Shown: positions 26,521 through 35,346 of the stretch, piece after piece
How the letters are laid out: the number at the start of each line of letters is the position of its first letter
Position numbering within the stretch: position 1 is the stretch's first letter
Source: Stenotrophomonas cyclobalanopsidis
GTDB taxonomy: Bacteria; Pseudomonadota; Gammaproteobacteria; Xanthomonadales; Xanthomonadaceae
NCBI RefSeq assembly: GCF_008710035.1
Contig: NZ_VYKI01000008.1
Span: 36,681 to 100,680 of the forward strand
Length of the DNA: 64,000 nucleotides
Reading direction: 5' to 3'
The notes under the pieces: model-generated
Database searches by the model: none
Told to the model about the DNA's origin: nothing
The model's input: only the letters and a program-made list of their open reading frames with translations
Position numbers and translations under genes: made by a program

Positions 26521-29421
26521 GTGCAACCCTATTTTCCCGCATTTCCCCGTGCTGCAGGCGTTGCGGCGGATCGCGTCCGTCATTACGACTGGTCCTCCAC
26601 ATCGCTTGGGCCTACGGCGCAATGGCCCGCGTCGCTGCGCTGCGCGGTGGAATTGATGCTCAATTCCCCGGAAAGCATGTACCTGGTCTGGGGCGACGAG
26701 CTGGTTTTCCTCTTCAATGATGCGTACGCACCGATCCTGGGGCCGCGCCTGGACCATGCGATGGGAGCACCGCTGCGCAGCCTGTGGGCGGATGCGTGGT
26801 CTGCGGTACGCGAGCCGATCGAGCAGGCCTTTGCCGGGCAGGGGTCGCGGTTCGAGAATGTGCCGGTGGCGATGAACCGCTATGGGACGCCGGAAGACAC
26901 CTGGTGGACGTTCTCGTTCTCCCCTTTGCATGGGGACGAGGAAACGGTCGCGGGCGCCATCTGCGTGACCAAGGAAGTGACCGGGATGGTGGTGGCGCAG
27001 GATCGTCTGGCACGCGAGAACGAACGGCTGATCGCGCTGTTCGAGAAATCCCCGCTGTTCATGGCGTTCCTGACCGGGCCTGAACACTGCATTGAGCTGG
27101 TCAATCCGGGCTATGCGAGCCTGATCGGGCACCGCGAGGTGATTGGCCGGCCCATTGTCGAGGCGCTGCCGGAGGTGCTGGACCAGGGGTATCTGGATCT
27201 GCTGGATGAGGTGTACCGCACCGGTGAGCCGTACATCGGGCGCAAGGTGGCCTATGACAGCGGCATCGCGCAGGCCGGCATCGATCCGCGCCATATTGTC
27301 GACGTGGTGTTCCAGCCATGCAAAGACGAGGTGGGGCGGGTCAACGGCATCTTCGTTCAGGGGCTGGACCTGACCACGCAGGTCGCGCTTGAGCGTCACC
27401 TCTCGCTGACCGAGGCGCGGCACCGGCAGATCATGGACAGTGCCCGTGACTACGCGATCATCGCCTTCGACATGGACGGTCTGGTGACGCTGTGGAACCG
27501 CGGCGCGGAGGAGATTCTCGGTTGGCACGAATCCGAAGTGCTGGGCCGGCATGGTGAGGTGCTGTATCTGGACGACGACCGGCAGGCTGGCCGCTTCCAC
27601 CACAACATGGACCAAGCGCTGTTGCGGGGTGGTCTGAGCGGTGAGCGCTGGCTGCGCCGCCGCGATGGGGGACGGTTCTGGGCGCATGGCTCGATGACGG
27701 TTCTGCGTGGCCATGAAGGCGAGGCCGTAGGCTATGTGGTGGTGTTCCGCGACCGCACGGCTGAGAGACACGCCTCCGAAGCGCTGGTGCAGAGCGAGCG
27801 ACGACTGGGGGCGCTGGTTGCTGCGGCGACGCAGTCGCTGTACGCCATTTCTGCCGATTGGCAGCAGGTGCACCTGATCTATCGCCAGGGTGGCGCTGCG
27901 GACCTTCGCGAGGGCGGCGGGTCGTGGCGCGATCAGTTGATCCACCCTGCCGATCGTGACGCGGTAGATGCCGCCATCAAGCAGGCACGCGAGACGGGTT
28001 CGGCGCTGGAGGTGGAACACCGCAGCCTGATGCCCGACGGCGGGGTTCGCTGGTTGCAGATGCGTGCCGTGCCGCTGCTGGATGAAGACGGGCAGGTACG
28101 GGAGTGGTTCGGTGCAGCGGCTGACATCAGTGACCGCCGCATTGACCAGCAGCGTCTGCAACAGCTGACCCTGACCCTTGAAGAGCGGGTGCAGGCACGA
28201 ACGGCCGAACTGATGGCCATGGAAGAGCGTCTGCGGCAAAGCCAGAAGATGGAATCGCTGGGCCAGTTGACCGGCGGCATCGCGCACGATTTCAACAACA
28301 TGCTGACCGCTGTTTCGATGGGTCTGGAGCTGCTGGAACTGCGGGTGGGGCAGGGACGCGTGGAGGATCTGCAGCGTTACCTCGAGATGGCCCGAGGTGG
28401 CGCCGACCGGGCTGCGGCACTGACTCAGCGGCTGCTCGCGTTTTCGCGGCGGCAGACCCTGGCGCCATCGTCCGTGCGCGTTTCCACGCTGGTAAGCGGC
28501 ATGCTGGACATTCTCAGTCGTTCCATCGGGCCCTCGATCGGCATTGAAACGCGGCTGCAGGACGGCGGCGATGACGTACTGGTGGATGCGCCGCAGCTGG
28601 AGAACGCCCTCCTCAACCTCTGCATCAACGCGCGCGACGCCATGCCCGAAGGCGGAACGCTGGTCATCGCCTCGGACATCGAGGTGGTGACCAGCGCACG
28701 CGGTGAGCAGCTTGGACTGCCCGCAGCGACATATGTACGCCTTTCCGTGTGTGACACCGGCACCGGTATGGATGCCAGCGTGCTGCAGAAGGTGTTCGAA
28801 CCGTTCTTCACCACCAAGCCGATCGGCCAGGGTACCGGGCTCGGCCTTTCGATGATCTACGGGTTCACTCGGCAGTCGGGCGGGCAGGTGGACGTCGAAT
28901 CCACGCCGGGGCAGGGCACCACGATCAGCCTGTATCTGCCTCAGTTCAGTGCCGCGCCGGCGACCTGCGCCGAGCCCGTGGCGGATGCTTCAACCATGCC
29001 ACTGCTCTCGGGCCGCTCGGTGCTGCTGGTTGAGGATGAACCATCCATCCGGGCGCTGGTGCGCGATGTGCTGAGTACGCAGGGGCATCACGTGACCGAA
29101 GCGGCGAATGGCAGCGAGGCGCTTTCGTTGTTGGCGACTGATCATTCGTTCGACCTGCTGGTGACGGATGTGGGCCTGACGGGAACATTGAATGGGCGGC
29201 AGGTTGCCGACGCGGGTCGGCAGTCGCGACCGGCGATGCCCGTCCTGTTCATCACCGGCTATGCAGCATTTGCGGCGGTGGGCGGTGAGCATCTTGAGGC
29301 GGGGATGGAGATTCTGACCAAACCCTTCTCTGCCGTCGAACTCGAGCGGCGCGTGGACCGGTTGCTGGCAGGGGAATTCAGATCGTGGCGTGCACCGACT
29401 TCAGAAGTTCCCGCAGCGTAA
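26521..29421 (+). CDS. Multi-PAS hybrid histidine kinase
   Basis: About 966 residues from GTG 26521, chosen because AGGA lies six bases upstream; the open frame continues back but that part overlaps the BLUF gene promoter. It has no membrane helix. Several PAS-type domains occupy the first ~540 residues (for example WNRGAEEILGWHESEVLGRHG). A coiled region leads to the H-box GGIAHDFNNML (His near residue 587). The ATPase domain has N-box NLCINARDAMPEGG, the G-box GTGLGLS and FEPFFTTK. A C-terminal receiver starts VLLVEDEPS near residue 832. None of the PAS domains shows the LOV Cys motif. It overlaps the 3' end of the response-regulator gene tail to tail by 44 bases. Confidence 0.94.
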   Translation: MQPYFPAFPRAAGVAADRVRHYDWSSTSLGPTAQWPASLRCAVELMLNSPESMYLVWGDELVFLFNDAYAPILGPRLDHAMGAPLRSLWADAWSAVREPIEQAFAGQGSRFENVPVAMNRYGTPEDTWWTFSFSPLHGDEETVAGAICVTKEVTGMVVAQDRLARENERLIALFEKSPLFMAFLTGPEHCIELVNPGYASLIGHREVIGRPIVEALPEVLDQGYLDLLDEVYRTGEPYIGRKVAYDSGIAQAGIDPRHIVDVVFQPCKDEVGRVNGIFVQGLDLTTQVALERHLSLTEARHRQIMDSARDYAIIAFDMDGLVTLWNRGAEEILGWHESEVLGRHGEVLYLDDDRQAGRFHHNMDQALLRGGLSGERWLRRRDGGRFWAHGSMTVLRGHEGEAVGYVVVFRDRTAERHASEALVQSERRLGALVAAATQSLYAISADWQQVHLIYRQGGAADLREGGGSWRDQLIHPADRDAVDAAIKQARETGSALEVEHRSLMPDGGVRWLQMRAVPLLDEDGQVREWFGAAADISDRRIDQQRLQQLTLTLEERVQARTAELMAMEERLRQSQKMESLGQLTGGIAHDFNNMLTAVSMGLELLELRVGQGRVEDLQRYLEMARGGADRAAALTQRLLAFSRRQTLAPSSVRVSTLVSGMLDILSRSIGPSIGIETRLQDGGDDVLVDAPQLENALLNLCINARDAMPEGGTLVIASDIEVVTSARGEQLGLPAATYVRLSVCDTGTGMDASVLQKVFEPFFTTKPIGQGTGLGLSMIYGFTRQSGGQVDVESTPGQGTTISLYLPQFSAAPATCAEPVADASTMPLLSGRSVLLVEDEPSIRALVRDVLSTQGHHVTEAANGSEALSLLATDHSFDLLVTDVGLTGTLNGRQVADAGRQSRPAMPVLFITGYAAFAAVGGEHLEAGMEILTKPFSAVELERRVDRLLAGEFRSWRAPTSEVPAA

Positions 29422-29749
29422 AGGGCTTGCGCAGAAGGGGACAGTGACGGGGCAAGATCTCAGGGTCGCCCGCCAGCTGTCCGGCATAACCGGTCATCAG
29501 CAGGACGCGCAGCGCGGGGTCACGGCCCTGCGCGTGGCGCGCGAGCTCACAACCGTTCATGCCTGGCAGCCGGATGTCTGAAATCAGAAGATCGAATGAC
29601 CCGGCGCTGCATAGCGCAGCAACCGCCGCTTCTGCATCGCCAACCGCCGTGATGTCGTAGCCGCTCTCGGACAGGACATCCTCGGTAAGTTCGCGGATGG
29701 CCGTGTCATCCTCTACCAGCAGGATGCGTTGCGTGGTCGGTGGAGTCAC
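29378..29749 (-). CDS. Single-domain response regulator (CheY-like)
   Basis: A 123-residue receiver. ILLVEDDTAIRE gives the acidic pocket, DLLISDIRLPGMNG the phospho-Asp, LLMTGYAG the Thr and LRKPFTLREL the Lys. There is no output domain. It resembles the receiver fused to the neighbouring hybrid kinase. Its 3' end lies inside the 3' end of that kinase gene on the opposite strand, so the two mRNAs would be complementary over 44 bases. Confidence 0.93.
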   Translation of the reverse strand: MTPPTTQRILLVEDDTAIRELTEDVLSESGYDITAVGDAEAAVAALCSAGSFDLLISDIRLPGMNGCELARHAQGRDPALRVLLMTGYAGQLAGDPEILPRHCPLLRKPFTLRELLKSVHATI

Positions 29750-29847
29750 AGCGGGGAAAGTTCTCGATGCATGTGGCGGAGCTGCAGATGCCCTCGACTG
29801 AGGGCACCCGGATGCCGCGTGGTGGGGCGCGGCGGTATCCCAGTGAC

Positions 29848-30018
29848 TCAGTGGCGCGCGTCATCCTTGGCTTTGCCGACGGCGCTCTGCACTTTTCCAA
29901 CGCCCTTCTGTGCCTTGCCTTCAAGTTCCTGCGTCTTGTTGCCGGTGACCTTGCCGGCCACTTCCTTCACCGTGCCCTTGACCTGGTTCTTGGCACCTTC
30001 GGTACGATTCTTGTCCAT
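29848..30018 (-). CDS. CsbD-family stress protein
   Basis: A 56-residue, highly charged protein starting MDKNRTEGAKNQVKGTVKE at 30018. It shows the CsbD-family repeat pattern of GxxK/VxGxxxxxEGKAQ. CsbD-like proteins accumulate in general stress and biofilm states and are intrinsically helical. ATG 30018 is preceded on its own strand by AAGGTGTTC. Confidence 0.9.
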   Translation of the reverse strand: MDKNRTEGAKNQVKGTVKEVAGKVTGNKTQELEGKAQKGVGKVQSAVGKAKDDARH

Positions 30019-30118
30019 TGCAGAACACCTTTCTGGAAAGCCCGGGATTGGGGCTTCGATCCTGCGTGCGCGGGGGTGGCGTGCCAGTGAAAGAAATGCG
30101 AGCGCCATCCTCACGCCG

Positions 30119-30218
30119 GTAGCGTCGGGCCTCGCCCGGCGCGAATCGCGGCGCGGCACCCCCGGTGGCGCCAAGCCATGCCAGGACCCCTGGTAGCGCC
30201 ACGCCACGCCTGGCGGGC
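30119..30218. repeat. Two degenerate SMAG elements
   Basis: gtagcgtcgggcctcgcccggcg (from 30119) and gtagcgccacgccacgcctggcg (from 30193) keep the GTAG head but have mismatched stems. A third weak copy lies between them. Confidence 0.7.
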
Positions 30219-30247
30219 TTGACATTTGGACTACCTACTAGTAGGTT
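30219..30247 (+). promoter_or_regulatory. Autoregulated promoter of the TetR gene
   Basis: TTGACA (30219-30224) is spaced 17 bases from TAGGTT (30242-30247). The perfect 14-bp palindrome acctactagtaggt (30233-30246) covers the spacer and the -10. The start codon at 30254 lies only 6 bases beyond, so the transcript may be nearly leaderless. Confidence 0.7.
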
Positions 30248-30253
30248 GACCCC

Positions 30254-30841
30254 ATGAAAGACCCGCTCTCCCCCAAAGCCCACGAGATCCTCGCCCACGC
30301 CCGTTCGCTGCTGGAAGCCGGCGGCTACAACGGTTTCAGCTACGCCGACATCTCGGCGCGGGTGAACATCAGCAAGGCCAGCATCCATCACCACTTCCCC
30401 AGCAAGGCGGAGCTGGTGCGTACGGTGGTGGTGCTGTACCGGGCCGAGGCGCGCGAGGGCCTGGCGCTGCTCGACCGGCAGCTGGGCGACCCGCTTCAGG
30501 AGATCAATGCCTACGTGGATTACTGGTCCAGCTGCATTGCCGGCGGCACCTCTTCTTTCTGCATCTGCGCGATGCTGGCCGCCGAGGCGCCGATGATTCC
30601 GGCCGAGATCGCCGATGAAGTGCGCGGCCATTTCGAGGATCTGAGCGGCTGGCTGGCGCTGACCCTGGAGAAGGGCACGGCGACGGGCCAGCTGCGGCTG
30701 CAGGGTTCGGCAGCAGACGAGGCCAAGGCGTTCATGTCCTCGGTGCACGGCGCGATGCTGGCTGCGCGCGGCCTGGGTGATTCGGCCACGTTTGCGGCGC
30801 TGGCGCGCCTGGCCATCGCGCGGTTCACCGCGGCGGCCTGA
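30254..30841 (+). CDS. TetR/AcrR-family regulator
   Basis: A 195-residue repressor. The N-terminal HTH (YADISARVNISKASIHHHF) is typical, and the C-terminal ligand domain contains a CIC pair near residues 98-100 that might sense thiols or metals. The same 14-bp palindrome sits at its own promoter and at that of the next gene, so it very likely represses both. The gap to the membrane-protein gene is 92 bases. Confidence 0.93.
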   Translation: MKDPLSPKAHEILAHARSLLEAGGYNGFSYADISARVNISKASIHHHFPSKAELVRTVVVLYRAEAREGLALLDRQLGDPLQEINAYVDYWSSCIAGGTSSFCICAMLAAEAPMIPAEIADEVRGHFEDLSGWLALTLEKGTATGQLRLQGSAADEAKAFMSSVHGAMLAARGLGDSATFAALARLAIARFTAAA

Positions 30842-30895
30842 GGTTTGTGTGATGGGCCTGCGGCAGCGCGGGCCTTCTTTTTACCTTTTAAACCT

Positions 30896-30909
30896 ACCTA
30901 CTAGTAGGT
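30896..30909 (+). promoter_or_regulatory. Second TetR operator
   Basis: An exact copy of acctactagtaggt, with an extra half-site aacctacc directly before it, lies 24 bases upstream of the membrane-protein gene. A T-rich stretch precedes it. Confidence 0.75.
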
Positions 30910-30933
30910 TGTTACCATCAGCGGAGACCTCCC

Positions 30934-31425
30934 ATGGCACACCCCCTTTCCAACCTCGGCGCGATCCACACCGCCGTAAGCCTGATCCCGGTCCTGGCCG
31001 GCCTGTATGGCTTCATCCGCCATCGCGCGATTGACCCGGCCACGCGCTCGGGCAAGCTCTACGTGCTGGGCCTGGTGCTGTCGGTCGCGACGGCCTTCAC
31101 CGTTTCCAGCACCGGCGGATTGAACCCCGGCCATGCATTCGGGGTAATCGTGCTGCTGGTCGCTTTCGGCGGCGTGCTGGCGGGGCGGCTGCGTTTCCTC
31201 GGCCGTATGGCGCCGTACCTGTCGACGTTCGCGTTGTCCTTCAGCTTCCTGCTGTCGCTGGTACCGGGCACCAATGAGACATTGACGCGTTTGCCGGTGG
31301 GACATCCGATTGCCGCCGCGCCGCTGGCACCGGTGGTGCTGCAGGTGCTGCTCGGCTGCGCGGTGGTGTTCGTGATCGGCTTCGCCGCGCAGTGCTGGCG
31401 GATCCGTTCGCGCCAGGTGCGTTGA
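30934..31425 (+). CDS. Predicted multi-pass membrane protein
   Basis: A 163-residue inner-membrane protein with four or five hydrophobic helices (for example AVSLIPVLAGLYGFI, LYVLGLVLSVATAF, FGVIVLLVAFGGVLAG, VVLQVLLGCAVVFVIGFAA). Its layout recalls DUF2306-type proteins. The ATG at 30934 is preceded by GGAGACC. It is the apparent target of the upstream TetR protein. Transport or redox roles cannot be distinguished. Confidence 0.75.
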   Translation: MAHPLSNLGAIHTAVSLIPVLAGLYGFIRHRAIDPATRSGKLYVLGLVLSVATAFTVSSTGGLNPGHAFGVIVLLVAFGGVLAGRLRFLGRMAPYLSTFALSFSFLLSLVPGTNETLTRLPVGHPIAAAPLAPVVLQVLLGCAVVFVIGFAAQCWRIRSRQVR

Positions 31426-31437
31426 TGCGTATGGCGA

Positions 31438-32430
31438 TCAGCAGCCGACCAGCCGGTCCGGACTGAGCGCACCGCGATGCAGATTGCGGTATTCCGTCGG
31501 GCTGGCATCGACCAGCCCACGGAAATGCCGGCGGAAGGATTCCTGCGAGCCGAAGCCGGCCTGCTCGGCTACCCACTGCAGCGGTCGGTCGGTGGATTCC
31601 AGCAGCTCGCGGGCAAACGCCACGCGCTCGCGGATGAGCCAGTCGATGGGTGACAGGCCGGTGGCTTCGAGGAACTGCCGCTGCAGGGTGCGCTGGCTCA
31701 ACGCCGCCTGCTCGGCAAGACTGCCCAGCGAATGCGTCTCGCGCAGGTTGTGGCGCATCCATTCCATCAGCTTGGCCAGCCGCGTGGGTTCGCCGTTGGG
31801 GATGGCCCGGCTGACCCGCTGGCTGCGCTCGGCATCGCGCCACGGCGCCAGCACCAGACGCTCGGCCACCAGGTTGGCCACGCGCGCGCCGTAGTCCTTG
31901 CGGACCATGTGCAGCATCATGTCCATGCCGGTGGCCGAGCCGGCCGAGGTGATGATGTCGCCGGTGTCGACGTACAACACATCCTCGCGCACGTGGATGC
32001 GCGGGAACTCCCGCGCCAGTGCTTCGGTGAGCCGCCAGTGGGTGGTGGCCTGGCGACCATCGAGAAGGCCGGCCCAGGCCAGCACGAAGGCCCCTGAGCA
32101 GATGGAGGTGATGCGTGTGCCACGCGCGTGGGCGCGGATGAGCGCGTCCAGCAGCGCCTGCGGTGGGCGTTCGCTGGGCTCGCGCCATCCGGGGATGACG
32201 ATGATGTCGGCGTCGTCGATAGCGTCGAGCGAGTAGGGCAGCTGCACCTGGGCGCTGCCGAGCATGCGCAGTGCACCGGGTTCGCCAGCGCAGAGCTGGG
32301 TGCGATACCAGGCCACCCCCAGTTCCGGGCGGATGGGCGCAAACAGTCCCACCGCGCAGCCGAACTCGAACAACCCCTGGCCGTGGCAGGCCACGATGGC
32401 GACGGTGGGCGCGGTCGGGTCGATGCTCAT
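31438..32430 (-). CDS. ftrA: FtrA/GlxA-type AraC regulator with DJ-1/PfpI domain
   Basis: A 330-residue protein. The N-terminal class I amidotransferase-like (DJ-1/PfpI) domain shows the nucleophile elbow ITSICSGAFVLAWAGLLDGR and ATTHW. The C-terminal AraC double HTH has SLGSLAEQAALSQRTLQRQF and VAEQAGFGSQESFRRHF. This matches FtrA, the transcriptional activator family named for glutathione-type responses, and other GlxA proteins. The assignment to FtrA over related regulators is moderate. It is divergent from the TonB receptor gene, about 290 bases away with a SMAG pair between. Confidence 0.88.
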   Translation of the reverse strand: MSIDPTAPTVAIVACHGQGLFEFGCAVGLFAPIRPELGVAWYRTQLCAGEPGALRMLGSAQVQLPYSLDAIDDADIIVIPGWREPSERPPQALLDALIRAHARGTRITSICSGAFVLAWAGLLDGRQATTHWRLTEALAREFPRIHVREDVLYVDTGDIITSAGSATGMDMMLHMVRKDYGARVANLVAERLVLAPWRDAERSQRVSRAIPNGEPTRLAKLMEWMRHNLRETHSLGSLAEQAALSQRTLQRQFLEATGLSPIDWLIRERVAFARELLESTDRPLQWVAEQAGFGSQESFRRHFRGLVDASPTEYRNLHRGALSPDRLVGC

Positions 32431-32518
32431 GGCGTGATGCTACCGAGGCGGCTGCGGTGCGCGCAGTGGCGTGCGGGCATGTGCAGATGCCGGCGGGGCA
32501 TATGGTGGAGGCCGAAGG

Positions 32519-32578
32519 GTAGAGTCGACCGTTGGTCGACTGCTGGTAGCGCGATAGTCGACCAACGGTCGAATCTAC
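32519..32578. repeat. Inverted pair of SMAG palindromes
   Basis: gtagagtcgaccgttggtcgact and its mirror ending gaatctac form a pair of gtcgacc/ggtcgac hairpins between the ftrA-like gene and the TonB receptor gene. Confidence 0.88.
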
Positions 32579-32721
32579 CCGGCGGGGGCTTGCGTAAGGT
32601 CATGACCAGCGGTCATGTGGCTGGCCGGATATGACGGTTGGGTGACGCGATATCGGCTGTTGCGTTGCCGGCCGGGGTCTTTGAATGGAGGTGTGTCTCC
32701 GGCCCACCCCCACGAGCCCCC

Positions 32722-35301
32722 ATGCCTGCCGCCCATTCGCCTGTCCTGAATTCCCTTGCTGTCCTGATTGCAGCCGCGCTGGCTGCTGCCTCTGCCCATG
32801 CTGCCGAGGCAGATGCCCCCGCAGACGCGGCGACGGCCACGTCCGCCACGCTGGCCGCCTCCACCCTGGATGCAGTGGTGGTCACCGGCTCACGCTCCAG
32901 CACGCGCACGGTCAAGAACAGTTCCACGCCCATCGACGTGATCTCCGCCGAGGATCTGGCGGCCACTGGCCAGGCCAACCTGCTCGAAGCGCTGCAGCGC
33001 AGCCTGCCGTCGCTGAGCCAGATCGGTGGCTACCAGAGTGACCAGGAGAGCCTGATCCGCGGCTACCAGCTGCGCAATCTGTCGCCGGGTTACACGCTGG
33101 TGCTGGTGAACGGCAAACGCCGCAATGCCAGCGCCTATGTCAGCGGTGCAAATGGCGGTGGCTATCCCGGCCATGCCTGGGCCGACCTCGCGTTGATTCC
33201 GGTGGCGGCCATCGACCATGTCGAAGTGCTGCGCGATGGTGCCTCGGCCATCTACGGCTCCGATGCCATCACTGGCGTGGTCAACGTGATCCTGAAATCG
33301 CAGGCGCATGGAGGCGATGTTTCGGTGGAAAGCGGGCAGAGCATCGACGGCGACGGTACGCGGACCAGCGTGCGTGCAAACGTCGGCCTGCCGTGGGGTG
33401 AGGATGGCTTCGTCAACCTGTCCGGTGAGACCACCCGCCAGCGCCACGCCATCCGCACGCGCCGCTACATCGGCGGCTACCTGAGTTACCCAGCGGTGGA
33501 TGCCAACGGCAACCTGGTCGCGCTGCGGCCGAACAACCAGCTGCCCGCCGGTGCCACGCCGAACCCGGCCGAGGCCACGCGCGATGCCGAAGCCAACACC
33601 ATCCTCAGTTCGCCGTCGTATTCGCTGAAGTCCTTCGCGCTGAATGCCGGCCACGGCCTGGGTGAGAACGCCCAGTTCTATGCCACTGCAACGGCGAGCG
33701 ATCGCAGCGCGCAGGCGATCCAGAACTTCCGCCTGCCGGCGACCATCTTCACCACCTACAAGGCGCCGAGCGTGCTGAGCGTGTGGCCCGATGGCTTCCT
33801 GCCGGTGCTGGAAACCAAGGAGAAGCAGTACACCGGCAGTGCCGGGGTGAAGGGCCAGCTGGTGGGCTGGGACTACGACGCCAGCCTGACGGGCAACCGC
33901 AGCACGGTGCGCACCTACACGCGCAACTCGGCCAACTTCTCGCTGCCATACCCGGGCTCGCCCACCGATTTCTACGACGGCAAGCTGGATTTCCAGCAGG
34001 GCATCGCGAACCTGGACCTGCGCCGCGGCTTCGAGGTCGCAGCACTCGCTTCGCCCCTGGAAATGAGTGCCGGCGCCGAGTACCAGCATGAACAGTACGA
34101 GCGCGGGGCAGGGCAGTGGGAGTCGTACACTGGCTTCGGTGCCGCCGCCTTCGTCGGCTACTCGACCGCTGATGCGGTGAAGGCCACGCGCAACAGCAAG
34201 GCGATGTACGTGGGCGCGGCCAGCAACATCACCTCGCGCTGGTACCTGGATGCGGCCGCGCGCTGGGAAGACCATTCGGACTTCGGCAGCGTGTCGACCG
34301 GGCGCCTGACCACGCGCTTTGATTTCACCGATGCGCTGGGGGTGCGCGCAACGGTCAGCAACGGCTTCCATGCGCCGAGCTTGGGGGCACAGTTCTACCA
34401 GGCCACCGGCAGCTGCCCCTGCGGCACCACGCTGGTGGCGCAGGTTTCATCGCCGGCGGCGGTTGCCCTCGGTGCGACGCCGCTGAAGCCTGAGAAGGCC
34501 ACCAATTACAGCCTGGGTGTGACCTGGGACCCGAGCCCGGCCTTCCATCTGGCGGTGGACGCCTACCAGATCGATATCCGCGGGCAGCTGGGCCAGTCCA
34601 GCCAGATCGGCTACAACGCGCAGGACCCGGCCAACATCACCGACAACAGCGGCACGGTGCTGACCGCGGCGCAGAAGAACACCATCGATGCGCTGCTGCG
34701 TACGGCCGGCATCAGCATCCTGCCCGGCGATGCGTTCTATGCCAGCTACTTCACCAATGTGGGCAACACCCGCACGCGCGGCGTCGAGCTGACCCTGGAA
34801 GCGAACCAGGACGCCGCGTGGGGCAAGCTGCGCTGGACCTACGCGGCCAATGTGGGCCGCACCACCATCCAGAAGGTCAGCGATATTCCTGCTGCACTGC
34901 AGGGTCTGCCGAACATCAACCTGCTGACCAAATCCAGCGAATACGCATTGCGCTTCCGCACGCCCAGCTACACACAGGTGGCAGGCCTGGGCTGGCAGAA
35001 CGGGCGCTGGCGCTCGAACCTGGACTTCACTTACTACGGCCCGATCAAGCGCCTGAACAACGGCGTGGAATACAAGCAGCCGCCGGTACTGGTGACCCAT
35101 CTGTCCGGCGGCGTCGAGCTGGGCGGCGGCTGGAGCGCGGCGCTGGGCATCAACAACGTGTTCGACAAGCGCACCCGCAAGGTGCCCGGGTACGCGCGCA
35201 GCGCCAGCGACGTGGCCAGCATCGAAACCACCTGGGATACCGGCGATGTGCTGAGCACGGTGGGTGCGTTCTGGTACGGGCGGGTCAACTACCGGTTCTG
35301 A
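32722..35301 (+). CDS. TonB-dependent outer-membrane receptor
   Basis: About 859 residues from ATG 32722. The start gives a clean signal peptide (SLAVLIAAALAAASAHA, cut before AEAD). A TonB-box-like stretch LDAVVVTGSRS follows, then a plug domain with the RGYQLRNLSPGYTLVLVNGK and VLRDGASAIYGSDAITGVVN segments, then a 22-strand barrel ending in the aromatic Phe of VNYRF. Such receptors import scarce nutrients. Given the sulfur-type operon directly downstream on the same strand, an organosulfur ligand is my inference. A SMAG element lies between it and the FMN reductase. Confidence 0.95.
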   Translation: MPAAHSPVLNSLAVLIAAALAAASAHAAEADAPADAATATSATLAASTLDAVVVTGSRSSTRTVKNSSTPIDVISAEDLAATGQANLLEALQRSLPSLSQIGGYQSDQESLIRGYQLRNLSPGYTLVLVNGKRRNASAYVSGANGGGYPGHAWADLALIPVAAIDHVEVLRDGASAIYGSDAITGVVNVILKSQAHGGDVSVESGQSIDGDGTRTSVRANVGLPWGEDGFVNLSGETTRQRHAIRTRRYIGGYLSYPAVDANGNLVALRPNNQLPAGATPNPAEATRDAEANTILSSPSYSLKSFALNAGHGLGENAQFYATATASDRSAQAIQNFRLPATIFTTYKAPSVLSVWPDGFLPVLETKEKQYTGSAGVKGQLVGWDYDASLTGNRSTVRTYTRNSANFSLPYPGSPTDFYDGKLDFQQGIANLDLRRGFEVAALASPLEMSAGAEYQHEQYERGAGQWESYTGFGAAAFVGYSTADAVKATRNSKAMYVGAASNITSRWYLDAAARWEDHSDFGSVSTGRLTTRFDFTDALGVRATVSNGFHAPSLGAQFYQATGSCPCGTTLVAQVSSPAAVALGATPLKPEKATNYSLGVTWDPSPAFHLAVDAYQIDIRGQLGQSSQIGYNAQDPANITDNSGTVLTAAQKNTIDALLRTAGISILPGDAFYASYFTNVGNTRTRGVELTLEANQDAAWGKLRWTYAANVGRTTIQKVSDIPAALQGLPNINLLTKSSEYALRFRTPSYTQVAGLGWQNGRWRSNLDFTYYGPIKRLNNGVEYKQPPVLVTHLSGGVELGGGWSAALGINNVFDKRTRKVPGYARSASDVASIETTWDTGDVLSTVGAFWYGRVNYRF

Positions 35302-35311
35302 TTGAACCGAA

Positions 35312-35333
35312 GTCGAGCATGGCTCGACTCTAC
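35312..35333. repeat. SMAG palindrome
   Basis: gtcgagc-atg-gctcgac followed by CTAC lies 13 bases before the FMN reductase start. Confidence 0.85.
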
Positions 35334-35346
35334 AACGGAGGTTTGC

